From positions 162,042,388 to 162,106,387 of the forward strand of contig OY294068.1 of assembly GCA_958510875.1 (NCBI GenBank): 64,000 nt of DNA, read 5' to 3'. The notes beneath the pieces are model-generated. The model made no database searches. It saw only the letters and a list, made by a program, of their open reading frames with translations, and had not been told where the DNA came from. The translations under genes were made by a program, and so were the position numbers. Position 1 is the first letter of the stretch; each line of letters starts with the position of its first letter. Positions 11,301-23,019 of the stretch are shown one piece after another. This DNA comes from Endomychus coccineus (lineage: Eukaryota; Arthropoda; Insecta; Coleoptera; Endomychidae).

Positions 11301-14300
11301 CAGATTCGATCAAAAACGAACACCATACTGTTTGTAGTTTTGTAGTGATCATTTTTCTACAATATGGGTATAATCCAGTGACAACATTAATTGTCAGTGC
11401 AGCAGTACCTGATGTGACATTGGAAATATTTGTACTAATTAGCTATATTAATAGTTAACTTACATTTTGAATTCCTATAAATTATATTCATTTATTCAAA
11501 GGAAAAAAAAATCATCTTTAAATCTTTGTACAATGTGTTGTAACAACTATAACCATCTACGAAAAATCTCCCACCTTAAGCCCGGTCACGTAAATAGTCG
11601 CTCGCGCACTCTATCTTAACATATCTCTGGTGTTTACCATAGAGATCATATAGTATAGAGGAGTAAGGCTCCGTCTTAACGCGAGAAGGTTTCAAAAACT
11701 TATCCGCTCCCCACTCCGCGGACATTATAAGGTGCTATATGGTTACACGCGATAATCTAAGCGCGCGGTTGTTAATTTTATGCATAGCCTAGATATTTTG
11801 CATGTAAACAAAAAGTACATAGAATATGCTTTGTCAGATTCAGTTTTGTGACTTGTGTTTTGTGTTTACGGCTGCGTTTTTACCAAAGAGTTCTATATAT
11901 AGAGTAGACAAGTAGTGTGTTAAGCATAGGAAAGCGCTGGTAACTAGTTGGACATTCTGTCCTCGCACATGTTAGTGCTCTCTCTCTCTCTCTCGCACGG
12001 TCTCCCTTTCTATCACAAAGAGTATAAGAATACAAGAACAAGTATAACGCGCGCATACCGTGCGAGTGAGAGCGCAGTACGTGTGCGAGAATGACAGAAT
12101 GTCCGTTAACATACCAGTGAAAGGCTTAGTTGTCTACTCTATATATAGAACTCTTTGATTTTTACGCGAAGAGAATGTTTCAATTTTTTTTATCATTTTA
12201 CAGGAAAACTATTAGTTGGAATGTTAAAATTTATATAGCAATTGACTTTTCACAATGTGAGGAATTCAACAAGAGAATATAAAAAAATGGTCAGTCAACT
12301 TCCTCATTGTGAGGTAACAGCTACGTTTTCAAAAAATTTAGCTATGCGTTTTTATCGTGTAATTCACATTCAGAGGAATTTCGAGCGTAATAAAACGAAC
12401 CTGAAATGTAATATGATATTTCAGATTGATGTAGTACAAAACATACATACGTTCACCATCGTCATATAGCTGCTCCAACATTTTTTTCTTGCTCGCGCTA
12501 TACAAATGTAAACCGTAATGTATCCATGCTCTTGCCAAATCCGCTCGAGCTTGTGAAATTTCCGCAGTGAGTTTCGTTGCGCTCTCAAATTTATCCAAAA
12601 CGTATCCCAGCGTGGCTAAATAATATCTAGAAATAATAATGAATAGTAACGTCATCAATTCTTTGTAATAAACTTAGTTCCGCCCAAGATTCGGACAAAC
12701 AAAATGATGATTTGAAGATTCTAAAAACGTGTTTAAATAAGTTCAAGACTTTAAAGATTATTGCCGCCGATTAGCATCTTCTTCAGAGGCTCGATTTTGT
12801 ACCTGCTTCTGAAGAAGATGATAAAAGTAGGTTTCTCCGGCTGAACGGAGAGTTTGTTCTCTTTACACCAGACAAAAAAGGCTTATCCGTATAAGCTACC
12901 ACAATACCAGCACGGTTCAACCTAATTAGTAGCTTATCCACGACCATACTCCATAAAATGGGGGAGAGTACCCCTCCCTGTGGACATTCTTCTGATACAG
13001 ATCCTTTCACAGTATAACCTTGCCACGTCGTGGAAAGGTGTCTACCTTCAAGGGTGTTCATAATCCACCCTATTAGCTCTTGCGGGATACCATGTCTCTT
13101 CGCCGCTTATTGTTCAATAGAGCTAGAGGTCTTGTTAAAAGCTCCCTCTATGTCCATGAAGGCACCAATGCAGACTCCCTTCTACTACTTGTTATATTGT
13201 ATCCACAGTGTGAACTCTCGTATAGTATATTAATTCCTTTATTATTAAACGACCGGTTTCATCCCTTTCCAATATTACAGTTATAAAACAACAGTAGTTA
13301 CACTATCCTTATATTCATCCAAAACAGATCCCTTATAAGCTCATAAAATGGAAATTCCTGCAATACTATATATACTTAACAGTACATTCAAAGAAAATAA
13401 GCAAACGCAAGACCTGAATAGCCTTTTGTACTTGTCCCCACGTATTTGTTTTCGGTTTTCAGTATGATATAACTAAGAATACAATATACTAGAAACTAGA
13501 ATTATTGGAACTAAAAGACTTATCATTATGACAAAATTTGGGAAAATTGTTTTGAATATTCTGATACACATACCTGGCATACGTCCAATTATATCCCGTC
13601 AAGAACAGAGTAGCTAATCGACAACATTTGGAAGTCCATTGTAGCGGATCTGGTTCCTCCATATTTAACTGTTTTTGTAAAGATCTGTGCTCAATTTTAG
13701 TATGTGAATCATGCAAACCTAGCTTTCCATATATCCATCCCAACATCTGCATATTATTTATCATCAGCTTATCAAATTTCGCCTTAGCATTTTCATTTGC
13801 AGGATTCAACTCACTGAATATATCTTCTGTACTAAAATCAAAGGAATTATGATTGAATTGAAGAGGAACATTTTATTTCCTAAAATGAATTTCCTTTCAA
13901 ATTCTAGTACATGCTACGTTGCCACGATCGCGCTATCTTATAAGGCAGAAAAGTTATATGGAATTTTATTAGCCTCAGTCTAGGAAAGCAGAATGCTCAA
14001 GTTCTTCCATCCTCACTGATGAGACGTTAAGAGAATTAGAAATAAATGAATATATGAATATACTCATATATCCCAAGTTGGCTTTTGCCAGATAACAATG
14101 ATAAGGTCTTTCTAGTCCAGATCGATCAGTAACGTCAAAAACTAAGTAGTTCCAGACAGCTGTTTTACTCTTCTAGTAGAGCTCATCAGTGGAACGAGCA
14201 AGTTTGCAACGCCACCGAACGATCTCTATTGAAGGTGGTCATAACTTGCCAAAACATAAAAGGGCAAGGTGAAAAGTCCTTGAAAAATTAAACAAGAAAT

Positions 14301-17300
14301 GATTTATTTGGTCAAAACTTATTTAATTCTCAACATAATCTCCTTGTAGCCCGATACACTTCGTCCAACGTTTTTCTAATTTTTCAACCTCTTCCAAATA
14401 ATACGATTTTGACAATCCTCAAAATAGGCGTTTGTTTCAGTGATGACCTCATCATTGGAACCAAATCTCTTCACCGAGCCATTTCTTCAAGTTTACAGAT
14501 AGGTAAAAATCACAGGGGGCCAAATCCAGTCAATATGGTGGATGACGAACCAATTCGTAGCGCAATTGATGCAATTTTGCCATTGAGACTGCGGACTCTT
14601 TGCCCAATGCAGCCGCTTTCGCTTCACATCGGCGGCAAATCGATTCACCAGCTCTGCATAATCTACGCCGGTGATCGTTTTGAACTTTACAAGGTTACCG
14701 ATATCGTGTGCATCCCAGAAAACTGTCGCCATTTATTTATTTATTTATTTATTTATTTACATTACACCCATTTAACAGGCGTAGAGCCCAATTACAAAAT
14801 GAGGAATAACACAAAATAAGAAATACAAGAAAATATTATAACAGGCATTGAAATTAAACTGAGATAACATAACATTTCAAGAACAGAAAATAAAAAAATT
14901 AAACAAAGATTAAACAAAGAAGAGAGAAAATGCAATCTATATAGAACTGAGGATTGCACGAAACGCTTCAGACCTCAGATGCGGGAATTTCATCCGGACC
15001 AGAAGTGCGCTTGGGCTTAATCTTTAGTAGGGCCTTGAATACATCGTTCTCTTCAAAACAGGACACGTTAAACACAGGAGCATTGGATACCGGTGAATGC
15101 AAAACCATCTCAGGGTTCGAAATGATATAACTGTCCTGAAAAAATTTAGCGAATACATTCGCGATAATCTCTGGATCGTCAAATGACTCACCATCAAACC
15201 TCATTGTAGGGGGGGGCAACATGCCCTCCCTTTTTGGATTTAACGAATTTCCAGAATGCAGAAGGGTCATTCTGAATATCTTGCTCTGCTTTATTGTTGA
15301 AGTTTCTGAATGCTGCTTCAGAGTCAGACTTGACGATCCTTCTCGACCTCTTGAAATTCACTAAATGCTCTTCACTACCTGAGCGTTTATATAGACGCCA
15401 TGCCCTGGCCTTAGACTTTACACTCCTTATCAGGTTAGAGTCAAGCCATGGAGGATAAGACCGAGAAAAATGAACCCTCGTTTTTGGCACGAACATATCC
15501 AATACCGAATAAATAGTTTCATAAAAACCAGAGCAAGCACTATCAACATCAGAAAACTCGTTCAAATAAGACCAGTCGATGGTACCAAAATGATTATATA
15601 AACCGACAAAGTCGGCATTTTTAAAACAATACCTAAAAGAAGGAGTGGTGCATGCCCTAACATTCTCACAAGAAGTTCCGATATTAACCAGCAACTCCAC
15701 CGCCGGGTGATAAGTATCCTCAGGTAATAAAACATCCGAGGATCTCTGTAGAGATATTGATAAGTTGCTATAGACTAGATCCAGGATTCTCCCATCAGCA
15801 TTGATGACATCATTATATTGTGTGAGATCAAAAAAGTTTTGTAGATTATCCAAAACCTGCATAGTAGGCGTAAGACGAAGACCGCTGTAAAGAACAGCTT
15901 TAAACTCCGGGACGTTGAAGTCGCCCATCAGGATCACTTTGGCAGACATCATGAACTCCAGGGAACATAAGATGTCGAAAAGGCCGTCGTAATAATGCTT
16001 AGCAGCCATGACATTGTTGGCCGATAAACCCACTTTGGCTTCTTCGGCTTCGATTCGCCAGGATAAATCCACTGTTTCGACTGTTCTTTGGTCTTTCATG
16101 TATTGTGATGGATCTACGTTTCGTCCACGGTTACGAAACGGCGCAAAAAGTCCTTAAAGCGCTTGAACATCGCCAATAACACTCCTTTGAAGTTGTCACA
16201 CGGTCGCGCTTGTTGTTAACAGAGCAAATGCAGCACCCATCTGGCAGATAGCTTTCTCATATTCAAAAATTTATGAAAAATGTTCCGCATCTGTTCGGTT
16301 GAAATGCCCACTTCAGCAATCTCGTGCACTTTATCTCGCTGATCGTCCAATATCAAAGCATGGATTTTATCGACTATTTCTGGCGTTGTACTTCAATTGG
16401 AAGACCCGAACGTTCGGCGTCCTTTGCGGTCATCATACTACCACAACGAAAATCAGTAAACCACTTGTGAATCGTTCCAATCGATGGTGAAGAGTTCCCA
16501 TAATGTTCAACAAGCGATGCTTTGGTTTGCGTAATGTTTTTTCCCCGCAAGAAATAAAGTTTAATCAAGACGCGAAATTAATTTTTTGCCATGCTTACAG
16601 AAATCTTCAAGGTTGCTTGCTTTCGATGGGTGTCAAAACAGAATTGAATGACATCACAAATGTCATAAGAGATTTTCGATTGTGGCGCCATCTGTTATAT
16701 TTTTGAAAGACTTTTCACCTTGCCTTCGTAGATGGCGTGAGACTCTTCTGGTATTTTCACCATGTATTTGGCAGGGTATGACTAGTTTCAACAGAGATCG
16801 TTCGGTGACGTTGCAAACTTGCTCGTTTCACTGATCAGCACTAAGAGAAGAACGAAGCAGCTCTCTGGAACTATAAGTTTGTGACACGTTGTTGATCGAT
16901 CTGGACTAGAAGGACCTTATCATTGTTACTAGATGTGAGTTCCACAGACATGTTTGTATAAATTTTTGGAAAGTCAAAAGTCGTCTAAGTAAGAACGTTG
17001 AAATGATCAACTGGTTCACTAAATATCAAGTAATGAATTTGAGATTTCAGCATTTTCAGAAAATGATGTTGGGACAGTTTGGTTGAATCACTATGAGCGC
17101 AAATGATCAAAACCTATTGGGTTTGAACTAAGTTGAGAAACGAACATAATAAAAATATTTACCTGTATACAAGGGTAGTTGGGGTGAACTCTCGATCCAT
17201 TACATTTTCTAATAACTTCCTTGCGACTTCTAAGTTCCCATTTTTCGATAATAAATATGATAAGTGGTTAACTATCCGAAGATATAAGAATATTATATAA

Positions 17301-17650
17301 TCATGTGCAGAGTACGGTTCGATTAGTTTCAAGGTGTGTTGCAACATTTCTTGGGCATCGGCACCGCTTTCGTGAAATAATCTAACTTTAGCTTGTTCAT
17401 ACGATAGAGAAGCTTTCATGGATATTAACTTCATGGCATCCAGTGATCCTTCTACTACATTACCTAAGATCTCATCAATTCGTTTAAGGAGTGTATTAAA
17501 ATGTACTGACATCCCGTCTTGCTCAGGCGAATCTCCACGATTTTCAACTGATGCATTATTAGGTTTTTCGTTTTGGATAAAAACTTTTAATTTGTCGAAT
17601 ATTTCTTTGAATTCCTTTATCAATTCTGAATTAACCACCTTCAATGCCAT
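8383..17650 (-). CDS. KIFBP: KIF1-binding protein homologue (kinesin-binding protein)
   Basis: The gene has five exons: 17650-17163, 13831-13574, 12626-12451, 10288-9845 and 8555-8383. All are GT-AG and in phase, giving 512 aa. The family binds kinesin motor domains (KIF1 and others), restrains their microtubule binding and supports axonal and mitochondrial transport in the cytosol. Matches to vertebrate KIFBP include DPLQWTSKCCRLATLF (family: HPIEWAINAATLSQF), ARADLARAWIHYGLHLY (KGEIARCWIKYCLTL) and LYRFLAFYETDLE followed by KRR (LFKVLAFFETDME). The start is the first ATG of exon 1, whose reading frame fits the helical TPR-like N-terminus. Oddity: the human protein is 621 aa, and the C-terminal block that follows the DL-V segment in the family is missing here. 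Exon 5 instead supplies 56 acidic, low-complexity residues ending VKEEKL. Either a small exon escaped me in 8556-9844 or this lineage has a replaced C-terminus. Confidence 0.92.
9065..9290 (-). repeat. Dispersed repeat R next to a LINE RNase H remnant (KIFBP intron 4)
   Basis: 9065-9205 matches 59941-60060 in the same orientation. Shared landmarks are TATTGCAGCATTGT, GGTGACCA, TGTGACGTCACGATCG-like and GGCCTTGTAC. Directly beside it, 9193-9290 read on the minus strand gives HHTKGNVKEDELAKKGGKPF. This resembles the end of the RNase H domain of R1/jockey-type LINEs (GNE-ADELARKGA then PFIGPEP). It is a fragment without catalytic residues. Confidence 0.6.
10781..11630. mobile_element. ~850-bp TIR element in KIFBP intron 3
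   Basis: The left end reads CCAGAGAGATGTAAGGATAG then AGTGCGC. The right end is its inverse, GCGCACTCTATCTTAACATA then TCTCTGG, giving an imperfect inverted repeat of about 30 bp. The same CCAGAGAGATG phrase recurs internally near 10876. The interior is AT-rich and non-coding. The adjoining family B half-element starts only 7 bases further on. Confidence 0.65.
11637..11800. mobile_element. MITE family B, half copy
   Basis: The segment runs from ACCATAGAGATCATATAGTA through CTCCGCGGACATTATAAGGT to TCTAAGCGCGCGG. It matches the two arms of the larger family B copy at 21528-22378. Only one end is present, so this is a truncated relic. Confidence 0.65.
11884..12157. mobile_element. MITE family A, copy 2
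   Basis: It has the same termini (CAAAGAGTTCTATATATAGA and inverse) and the same internal order as copy 1 at 1887-2145. An expanded CT microsatellite (CTCTCTCTCTCTCTC) is present near 11975. It lies in KIFBP intron 3 and has no coding capacity. Confidence 0.88.
12780..13210 (-). pseudogene. R1-like LINE reverse transcriptase fragment
   Basis: Minus-strand reading gives RT motif A (FMDIEGAFNKTS), HGIPQELIGWIMN, then ECPQGGVLSPILWSMVVDKL, as in R1/jockey reverse transcriptases. The expected catalytic AYADD is replaced by AYTDK, so the enzyme cannot be active. Stops break the upstream part. The piece lies inside KIFBP intron 2. A short hairpin (ATCTTCTTCAGA and inverse) closes the 3' side at 12773-12822. 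Confidence 0.8.
14262..16724 (-). mobile_element. mariner transposon, decayed, interrupted by a LINE
   Basis: The TIRs are GGGCAAGGTGAAAAGTCCTT on the left and the inverse of GGCAAGGTGAAAAGTCTTTC on the right. Read on the minus strand, 16568-16374 gives the N-terminal helix-turn-helix region (LVEHYGNSSPSIGTIHKWF). 16099-16012 gives KDQRTVETVDLSW, and 14732-14493 gives the stretch from MATVFWDAHDIGNL to the third catalytic region. These are mariner (DD34D, Tc1/mariner superfamily) transposase landmarks. The frame is broken in several places, and the LINE at 14728-16009 splits the transposase exactly at its V-M-A residues. The related mariner piece at 35960-36390 shows the uninterrupted order. 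Confidence 0.85.
14728..16009 (-). mobile_element. 5'-truncated LINE with endonuclease domain inside the mariner
   Basis: The minus-strand ORF carries the exonuclease-endonuclease-phosphatase motif VILMGDFNVPEF, then DLVYSN, PPWLDSNLIRSVKSKARAW and PSAFWKFVK. This is the endonuclease to pre-RT region of a jockey-like LINE. A second overlapping frame continues to about 14968 (KPKRTSGPDEIP, the start of the RT domain), so it also stops early. The 3' end is an (AAAT)n tail at 14731-14760. GCCAT at 14728-14732 and again at 16005-16009 is a likely 5-bp target duplication. There is no RT catalytic core, so it is dead. Confidence 0.82.
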
Positions 17651-17863
17651 TATTATAGCAGGATTGTCCTGAATTGTGATCTCAACGACAATTTAAACAT
17701 CAAAAATTGTACTAAAACTTGTTTTCAAAGATTGAGAGATTTCATCATTATCAGAATTGTCATTGTGACATTTTGCAGAGAGCTAATAAGGACCTGTGCA
17801 TTTCGATGCTAATTGAATAACACTTAGATTTTTTGTTTAACAAATTAAACTTATGTGCTATGT
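17651..17863. other. 5' flank of KIFBP
   Basis: These 213 bases upstream of the KIFBP ATG contain no recognisable gene. They presumably hold the 5' UTR and promoter. A TIR element begins at 17864, so the promoter is compact or overlaps mobile DNA. Confidence 0.35.
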
Positions 17864-18704
17864 CACAGTGGTCCTGAAGCAAAGTTAGGTATTATAAAAA
17901 TGCAACCTTCAGGAAGTTATTCCGGGTCAATCCCAGATTTCAAAGTGCGAAATTGTAGCTGCTCCCCTCGTTGATTAACACATATGTCAGGGCCGTATGC
18001 TTTAGGAAGGGGGCCCAGCTAGACAAAATATCAAATAAGTATTGGATACAAATTTGAGAATAATAAATGTAGCCACATAAAACCTTCTAGAAATTGTTTT
18101 CAATCACTTCCAGATTCTGAATTTCCAAGACTAATAATTGTAGCTGCTTTCCTTATCGATTAACACATATCATAGGGTCGTTATAAGAAATTATGTATAA
18201 GACAGGATGCCCAGTTGGAGAAAATATGTTTGATTAATCATTTCTGATGCATTATGATCTTTTCAGTTTATTTTTACCCCTTTCGGCATTACCCAGAACC
18301 AACGACGTAGACGTAGTGGTTATTTGGCCCCTCGTTTTTTTTACATGTTTATATGAGACAAGTATTTATAGTTTTAAAAAATCTCAATAGGGTGGCAAAA
18401 TCATGAAACAATAAATCAAAAAAGAACAAAGCAATAGTAGTTGTAGTTTTGTAAAATTCCAATAGGTGGCATGAATTGCAAAAGGCTTTGGATGCTCTAA
18501 ATGTAATTGAAGACATTTCTGTAACATTGAAGATTCATGTTTTGAAAAGTGATGTTGAGGATCATAAAATGAATCCAAGATGAATCAAAGAGAGGCTTTC
18601 GCCTTTTGAAAATTTGAAATCGGGGAGTGATCTGGAATATCTTCCTGAAGGATGCACTAGGCTACATTTTTATAATACCTAACATTGCTTCAGGACCACT
18701 GTGA
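17864..18704. mobile_element. Non-autonomous TIR element with 39-bp ends
   Basis: The left end is CACAGTGGTCCTGAAGCAAA and continues to ATTATAAAAATG. The right end is its inverse, ending TTGCTTCAGGACCACTGTG. The interior holds two diverged tandem copies of a segment containing AATTGTAGCTGCT, then GATTAACACATAT. ATGT flanks both ends and may be a target duplication. No transposase ORF is present. Confidence 0.75.
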
Positions 18705-19152
18705 TGTAGCTCAGTAAAATTTCGACCAAGCTGAATTATTGTGGAGACATTCATCTTGATGTCCTAAGCATATCCTCAATTTGAGCAGTCAGATTTTTTT
18801 TAGGGCCTAAAAGGGGATGCATTCTAGTTTTTTTAAATTACCATGGAAATCATCAATTTTTCAAGAAAAATGGGTACGAAAAAATTATAGCTTATAAAAT
18901 TCTACATAAAATGTCTGCTGACTTTTCCGTATAATCGTTTCACAGATATAGAATACATTCTGAACATATATAGAGTATACGACTATAATAATCTTCAATA
19001 TCGTATATATGGTTTTATTTTGAAAACTGTAGGAATCGATTGTACTCGTAATTTTATTAAGGAAAGTTAAATGAAAATATATCTTGAAGTGACTCCATAG
19101 GAAGATACAGGAAATTGAAATTTCTTAATGAAAAATTTCAATTTTTAAAATA
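18705..19152. other. Spacer without recognisable features
   Basis: AT-rich sequence between two DNA transposons. I see no gene, repeat pair or RNA structure I can support. Confidence 0.3.
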
Positions 19153-21380
19153 CAGGGTGTCCCAATATTGCTGGGACACAGAGCTACCACGTATTCTAGA
19201 GGTCAAAATAAGTCGATTGAGCCCAATTTACCTGTATACCAAAATGTACCGTTTGTCCGTGAGAAGAGTTCAAAGTTTACTAAAAAAAATACATTTTTGT
19301 ATGTTGTTCCGAAGTGCTTTATACAAATTTAATGAAATTTGGTAAATGTGTATTCTAGATGATTAGCTTACTTTTAGTAATCAAAAAAACCCAAAGAAAA
19401 TTGTAGAGGGGTTGGAACCACCCTCACCCCTTGGCATTTTTTCCCCCATTTTTGTAGGGGTGGGAATACGGTTTTAAGACTTTTTTATCTGGAAGGCCTA
19501 CTCATTATCTTCATTTTCTTACTCTTGTAAAAACTCCGTATTTTGCGTAGTTTTCAAGAAAAAAAATGTTTTCGCAAACACTGATAACCGATTTTCTGGT
19601 ATAGGTTTAATAAAATTGTAATACAAAATTTAGTTGGCCGCGGACACAAAGACAAAACCAAATGTTATGATTTTGACAGGAAACATAGTTTATTGTTAAC
19701 AGTAAATGTGTCAAATATTTGTTCTCTTTTGCTTGTTTTTTTATTATTTCTTATTGTCATCACTGTTTTTGTTTAATTGTTATTGCTGTTGTTGCTGTTC
19801 CTTTGACGTCCCACAATTATGAATTTTCCTTTTAATGAACAGACCGACATGTTATTAGTTCTTGGATATTGTCAAGGTAACTGCCGCGAAAGTGTTCGCG
19901 TGTATCAAGAGAGGTATCCAAACCGGAGAATTCCAAACCATAAAACTTTTGCCCGAATCGAAAGACGTCTTCGAGAAACGGGGAGGTTGACCCCAGTAAG
20001 AGTTAACGCTGGAAGACCTCGACAAGCTCGAACACCTATTGCGGAAGAAGCTGTTCTTCAAATGATTGATAACAATCCTAATACCAGTACTAGAAGATTG
20101 CAACGAGAAGCTGGAGAGATCAATTAATTCGGCCATTTCACATCCAGCCAGTGCAAGAATTGTTGCCACCTGACTACGAATTACGTTTAAGTTTTTTACA
20201 AACTATTCGGGAGCGCAGAGTAGTCGACAACGGATTCCATACTAAGATCTTGTTTACTGATGAGTCTTGATTTACACGTCGCGGTATGACAAACCTACAC
20301 AACGATCATGTTTATGCAGATGAAAATCCACATGCCATTAAAAGTAGACATTATCAACGTGAATTTAAAATTAATGTCTGGGTCGGAATTATTGGCGAAT
20401 TTATAGTCGGACCGTTACGATTACCTGATCGTCTGAATGGCGATAGTTACCTCCGTTTCCTTCAACAAAATTTGCCAGAATTATTAGAAGACTTGCCTCT
20501 TAACTTGCGTAGAAATACGTTCTTCATGCATGATGGTGCACCACCTCATTTTGCACGTGCAGTAAGAGAATATCTTGGTGAACAATTTGGTGGCAGGTGG
20601 ATAGGTAGGGGACAAGAAGCACCCATTCAATGGCCTCCGCGGTCTCCAGATTTAAACCCTTGTGACTTCTTCATCTGGGGAGAATTAAAAAGACAAGTGT
20701 ACGAGGTTCAAATAAATAACATCGAACAACTGTGGAATAGAATTCAAAATGCTGTAAATGCGCTACGAGAAAATGACGATGTTTTAAGAAGAGTGCATTT
20801 CAATTTTTTACGTCGAATTGACCTCTGTATTAATGAAGGTGGAGGTCACATTGAACACTTGTTATAAAAATTATTGTTTGTCTTGTGTAAATGTATTGTG
20901 TAATTTGTGTCTAATAATTTTATTAAACCTATACCCGAAAATCGGTTATCAGTGTTTGCGAAAACATTTTTTTTCTTGAAAACTACGCAAAATACGGAGT
21001 TTTTACAAGAGTAAGAAAATGAAGATAATGAGTAGGCCTTCCAGATAAAAAAGTCTTAAAACCGTATTCCCACCCCTACAAAAATGGGGGAAAAAATGCC
21101 AAGGGGTGAGGGTGGTTCCAACCCCTCTACAATTTTCTTTGGGTTTTTTTGATTACTAAAAGTAAGCTAATCATCTAGAATACACATTTACCAAATTTCA
21201 TTAAATTTGTATAAAGCACTTCGGAACAACATACAAAAATGTATTTTTTTTAGTAAACTTTGAACTCTTCTCACGGACAAACGGTACATTTTGGTATACA
21301 GGTAAATTGGGCTCAATCGACTTATTTTGACCTCTAGAATACGTGGTAGCTCTGTGTCCCAGCAATATTGGGACACCCTG
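19153..21380 (+). mobile_element. Tc1/mariner-superfamily element with 465-bp TIRs
   Basis: The ends are CAGGGTGTCCCAATATTGCT and its inverse, flanked on both sides by TA (19151-19152 and 21381-21382), the target duplication of the superfamily. The two arms, 19153-19617 and 20916-21380, are close to identical over their whole length. This points to recent insertion or arm homogenisation. The decayed transposase at 19819-20867 lies between them. The arms contain short mirrored reading frames that are not genes. Confidence 0.92.
19819..20867 (+). pseudogene. Disrupted IS630/Tc1-mariner transposase (DD38D spacing)
   Basis: 19819-20127 encodes the N-terminal helix-turn-helix region (NFPFNEQTDMLLVLGYCQGN, then NHKTFARIERRLRETG), as in DUF4817-type insect transposases. 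20286-20867 encodes the catalytic part: FMHDGAPPHF holds the second Asp, and WPPRSPDLNPCDFFIWG holds the third, 38 residues after it. The first Asp region (ILFTDES) lies at about 20248-20268 and is followed at once by an in-frame TGA. A frameshift and an apparent deletion separate the two halves near 20127. The copy is inactive, but its long near-identical TIRs suggest that relatives were recently mobile. Confidence 0.88.
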
Positions 21381-21527
21381 TATATTGCAAACATATAATG
21401 ACATTTCTGTAGCTGATGTATTTTGTAGAATCTCATGCTTCTGCGAAAAGTGTTTTGTACCACCATCACTGGCGGCTCCGCACTTTTTTTGCAACTACAA
21501 CTCTCGTTACTGTTCATACGATCATAC

Positions 21528-22378
21528 CATAGAAATCATATAGTTAGAGGAGTAAAGCCCCGTCTTAACGCGGGAAGGTTTCAAAAACTCATCCGCTCTG
21601 CACTCCGCGGACATTATAAGGTGACGAGCGTTAGCTATAGTTATACGCACAGTCGTACATACAGGTCTGGGAATTCGTATGTTTGACATGTGTCTCTTAC
21701 GCGTCGCCAAACTCGTAGTCCCTCGCTCAGCCACTAGCTAGGGCTTGGATCGAAGTGGTAAAACGATTTCTTTCCGGAATCGCAAGCAGTGTTACTAAGT
21801 ATTCTGATTTAAGAGAGGAATAGAACTGTTACTCAAAATGTATCACTTACCTTAAAAATAACTTCCCCTTTTTCGCACACATAAAAGACCTCGTTAAAAC
21901 GATTTATTTCCGGAATCGCAAGCATCCACTTTTTTCGCATTTCCGCACTTTAAAAACAGAAGTTTCTTGCTTTACACTTTTGTACCCCGTTTTGCATTTC
22001 GGCAAAATGCACGGTTCAGTAATTTGTTTCTAAAAACGCAGGTATTCCTTGTGTTTACAAGTCAAGAATGACAGTTGTCAGAGAACACTCTTCGACTACT
22101 GCGCCACCCTTCTTGGTACTACGCGACAATTGACGCTTAGCGGAGTCACTGCTCACATAGGAAACAGCCTCGAGTTCCCAGACCTGTATGTACGACCTTG
22201 GTTACAGGCGGTCATCTAAGCGCGCGGTTGTAGGAGAGTAAGGGGAACGCGTTAAAATACCGCAGAGTGGGTACGGATAACTCATCGCGTAAGATCTTAC
22301 ATGGTACGCAACGAATACATAGGCTATATAGGGGTTTTACTCCTCTATACTATATGATATCTATGGTTCGTACAAAAT
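21528..22378. mobile_element. MITE family B, split by a P-type element
   Basis: The left arm starts ACCATAGAAATCATATAGTT, and the right arm ends ACTATATGATATCTATGGT, its inverse. The left arm contains CTCCGCGGACATTATAAGGT and the right arm TCTAAGCGCGCGG, the same blocks as the truncated copy at 11637-11800. The P-type MITE at 21649-22200 interrupts it. Confidence 0.75.
21649..22200 (-). mobile_element. P-type MITE with THAP-finger remnant, copy 1
   Basis: The termini are the CAGTCGTACATACAGGTCTG block and its inverse, CAGACCTGTATGTACGACC. The minus strand near 21900-22050 encodes a THAP zinc finger: CRNAKRG in one frame, and PKCKTGYKSVKQETSVFKV in the frame that matches THAP-domain P-element transposases. 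The rest of a transposase is absent. Possible 8-bp flanks (GTTATACG and GTTACAGG) match only partly. Confidence 0.8.
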
Positions 22379-23019
22379 AGTGTATTCCATTAGCCGCGCG
22401 TGCGTGGACTGCCCTACTGCTTATACATAAACCATTGATATCAATGCATAAACCAAGCAGTTTCTGTGTATGGCTCAAAGAACACTTGGGATTTATGTAC
22501 AGAGAACAAACCCAAAGTTTTTGCAAATATAAACAAATTAGTATAATGTAGTTTTGAATTATAACATTGATATGTATTCATATTCCTCTAATAATCAATA
22601 ACTTTATCCACGCCTGATCCAAATCACAGACACCCCCCCCCAACCAATATAATTTTTCAAAGGATACATCCTTATTTTGAGGAAGCCTCTTTGTGGTGAA
22701 ACAATTGTCAATATATTGTTATTGCATTGTCAAATTGTGAGTTATTCTTCACCTTCTACTTAACTTACTTATATACCATACCCTAGTCACGAGTCAAACT
22801 AAGTACACCGCGAAGTTTTAACTAGAAATACCTATCAGTTATAAGCGATACTTCGCGCGTAACACCTGCAAATATGAATGGCAGACAATTCACAGCAACT
22901 ACATACATACCTACTCTATGTCCGTAGTGTAAAATTATAAAGAACTATTCCTTGGACCTGTGTATAAACTTTTCATAGATTTCAAAATGCGTGGCTAACC
23001 TTTGTTTAAGCGAAAGTAT
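22379..23019. other. Spacer, no gene seen
   Basis: Contains a C-run (about 22633-22641) and AT-rich DNA. No ORF, repeat pair or RNA gene is supported. Confidence 0.3.

Larger units (their letters stand above)
14092..16930. mobile_element. Inverted-repeat element split by a mariner
   Basis: 14092-14250 and 16745-16930 are inverted copies of each other. Examples are ATAACAATGATAAGGTC, TCTAGTCCAGATCGATC, ACGAGCAAGTTTGCAACG and CCGAACGATCTCT. The pair looks like a foldback or MITE-type element of about 350 bp that received the mariner at 14262-16724 in its middle. It lies within KIFBP intron 1. Confidence 0.7.

Noticed and set aside
21188..21517. 109-aa minus-strand open frame
   Set aside because: It lies in the right TIR arm of the Tc1/mariner-type element and recurs in the left arm (19115-19345), so it is repeat sequence and not a gene.
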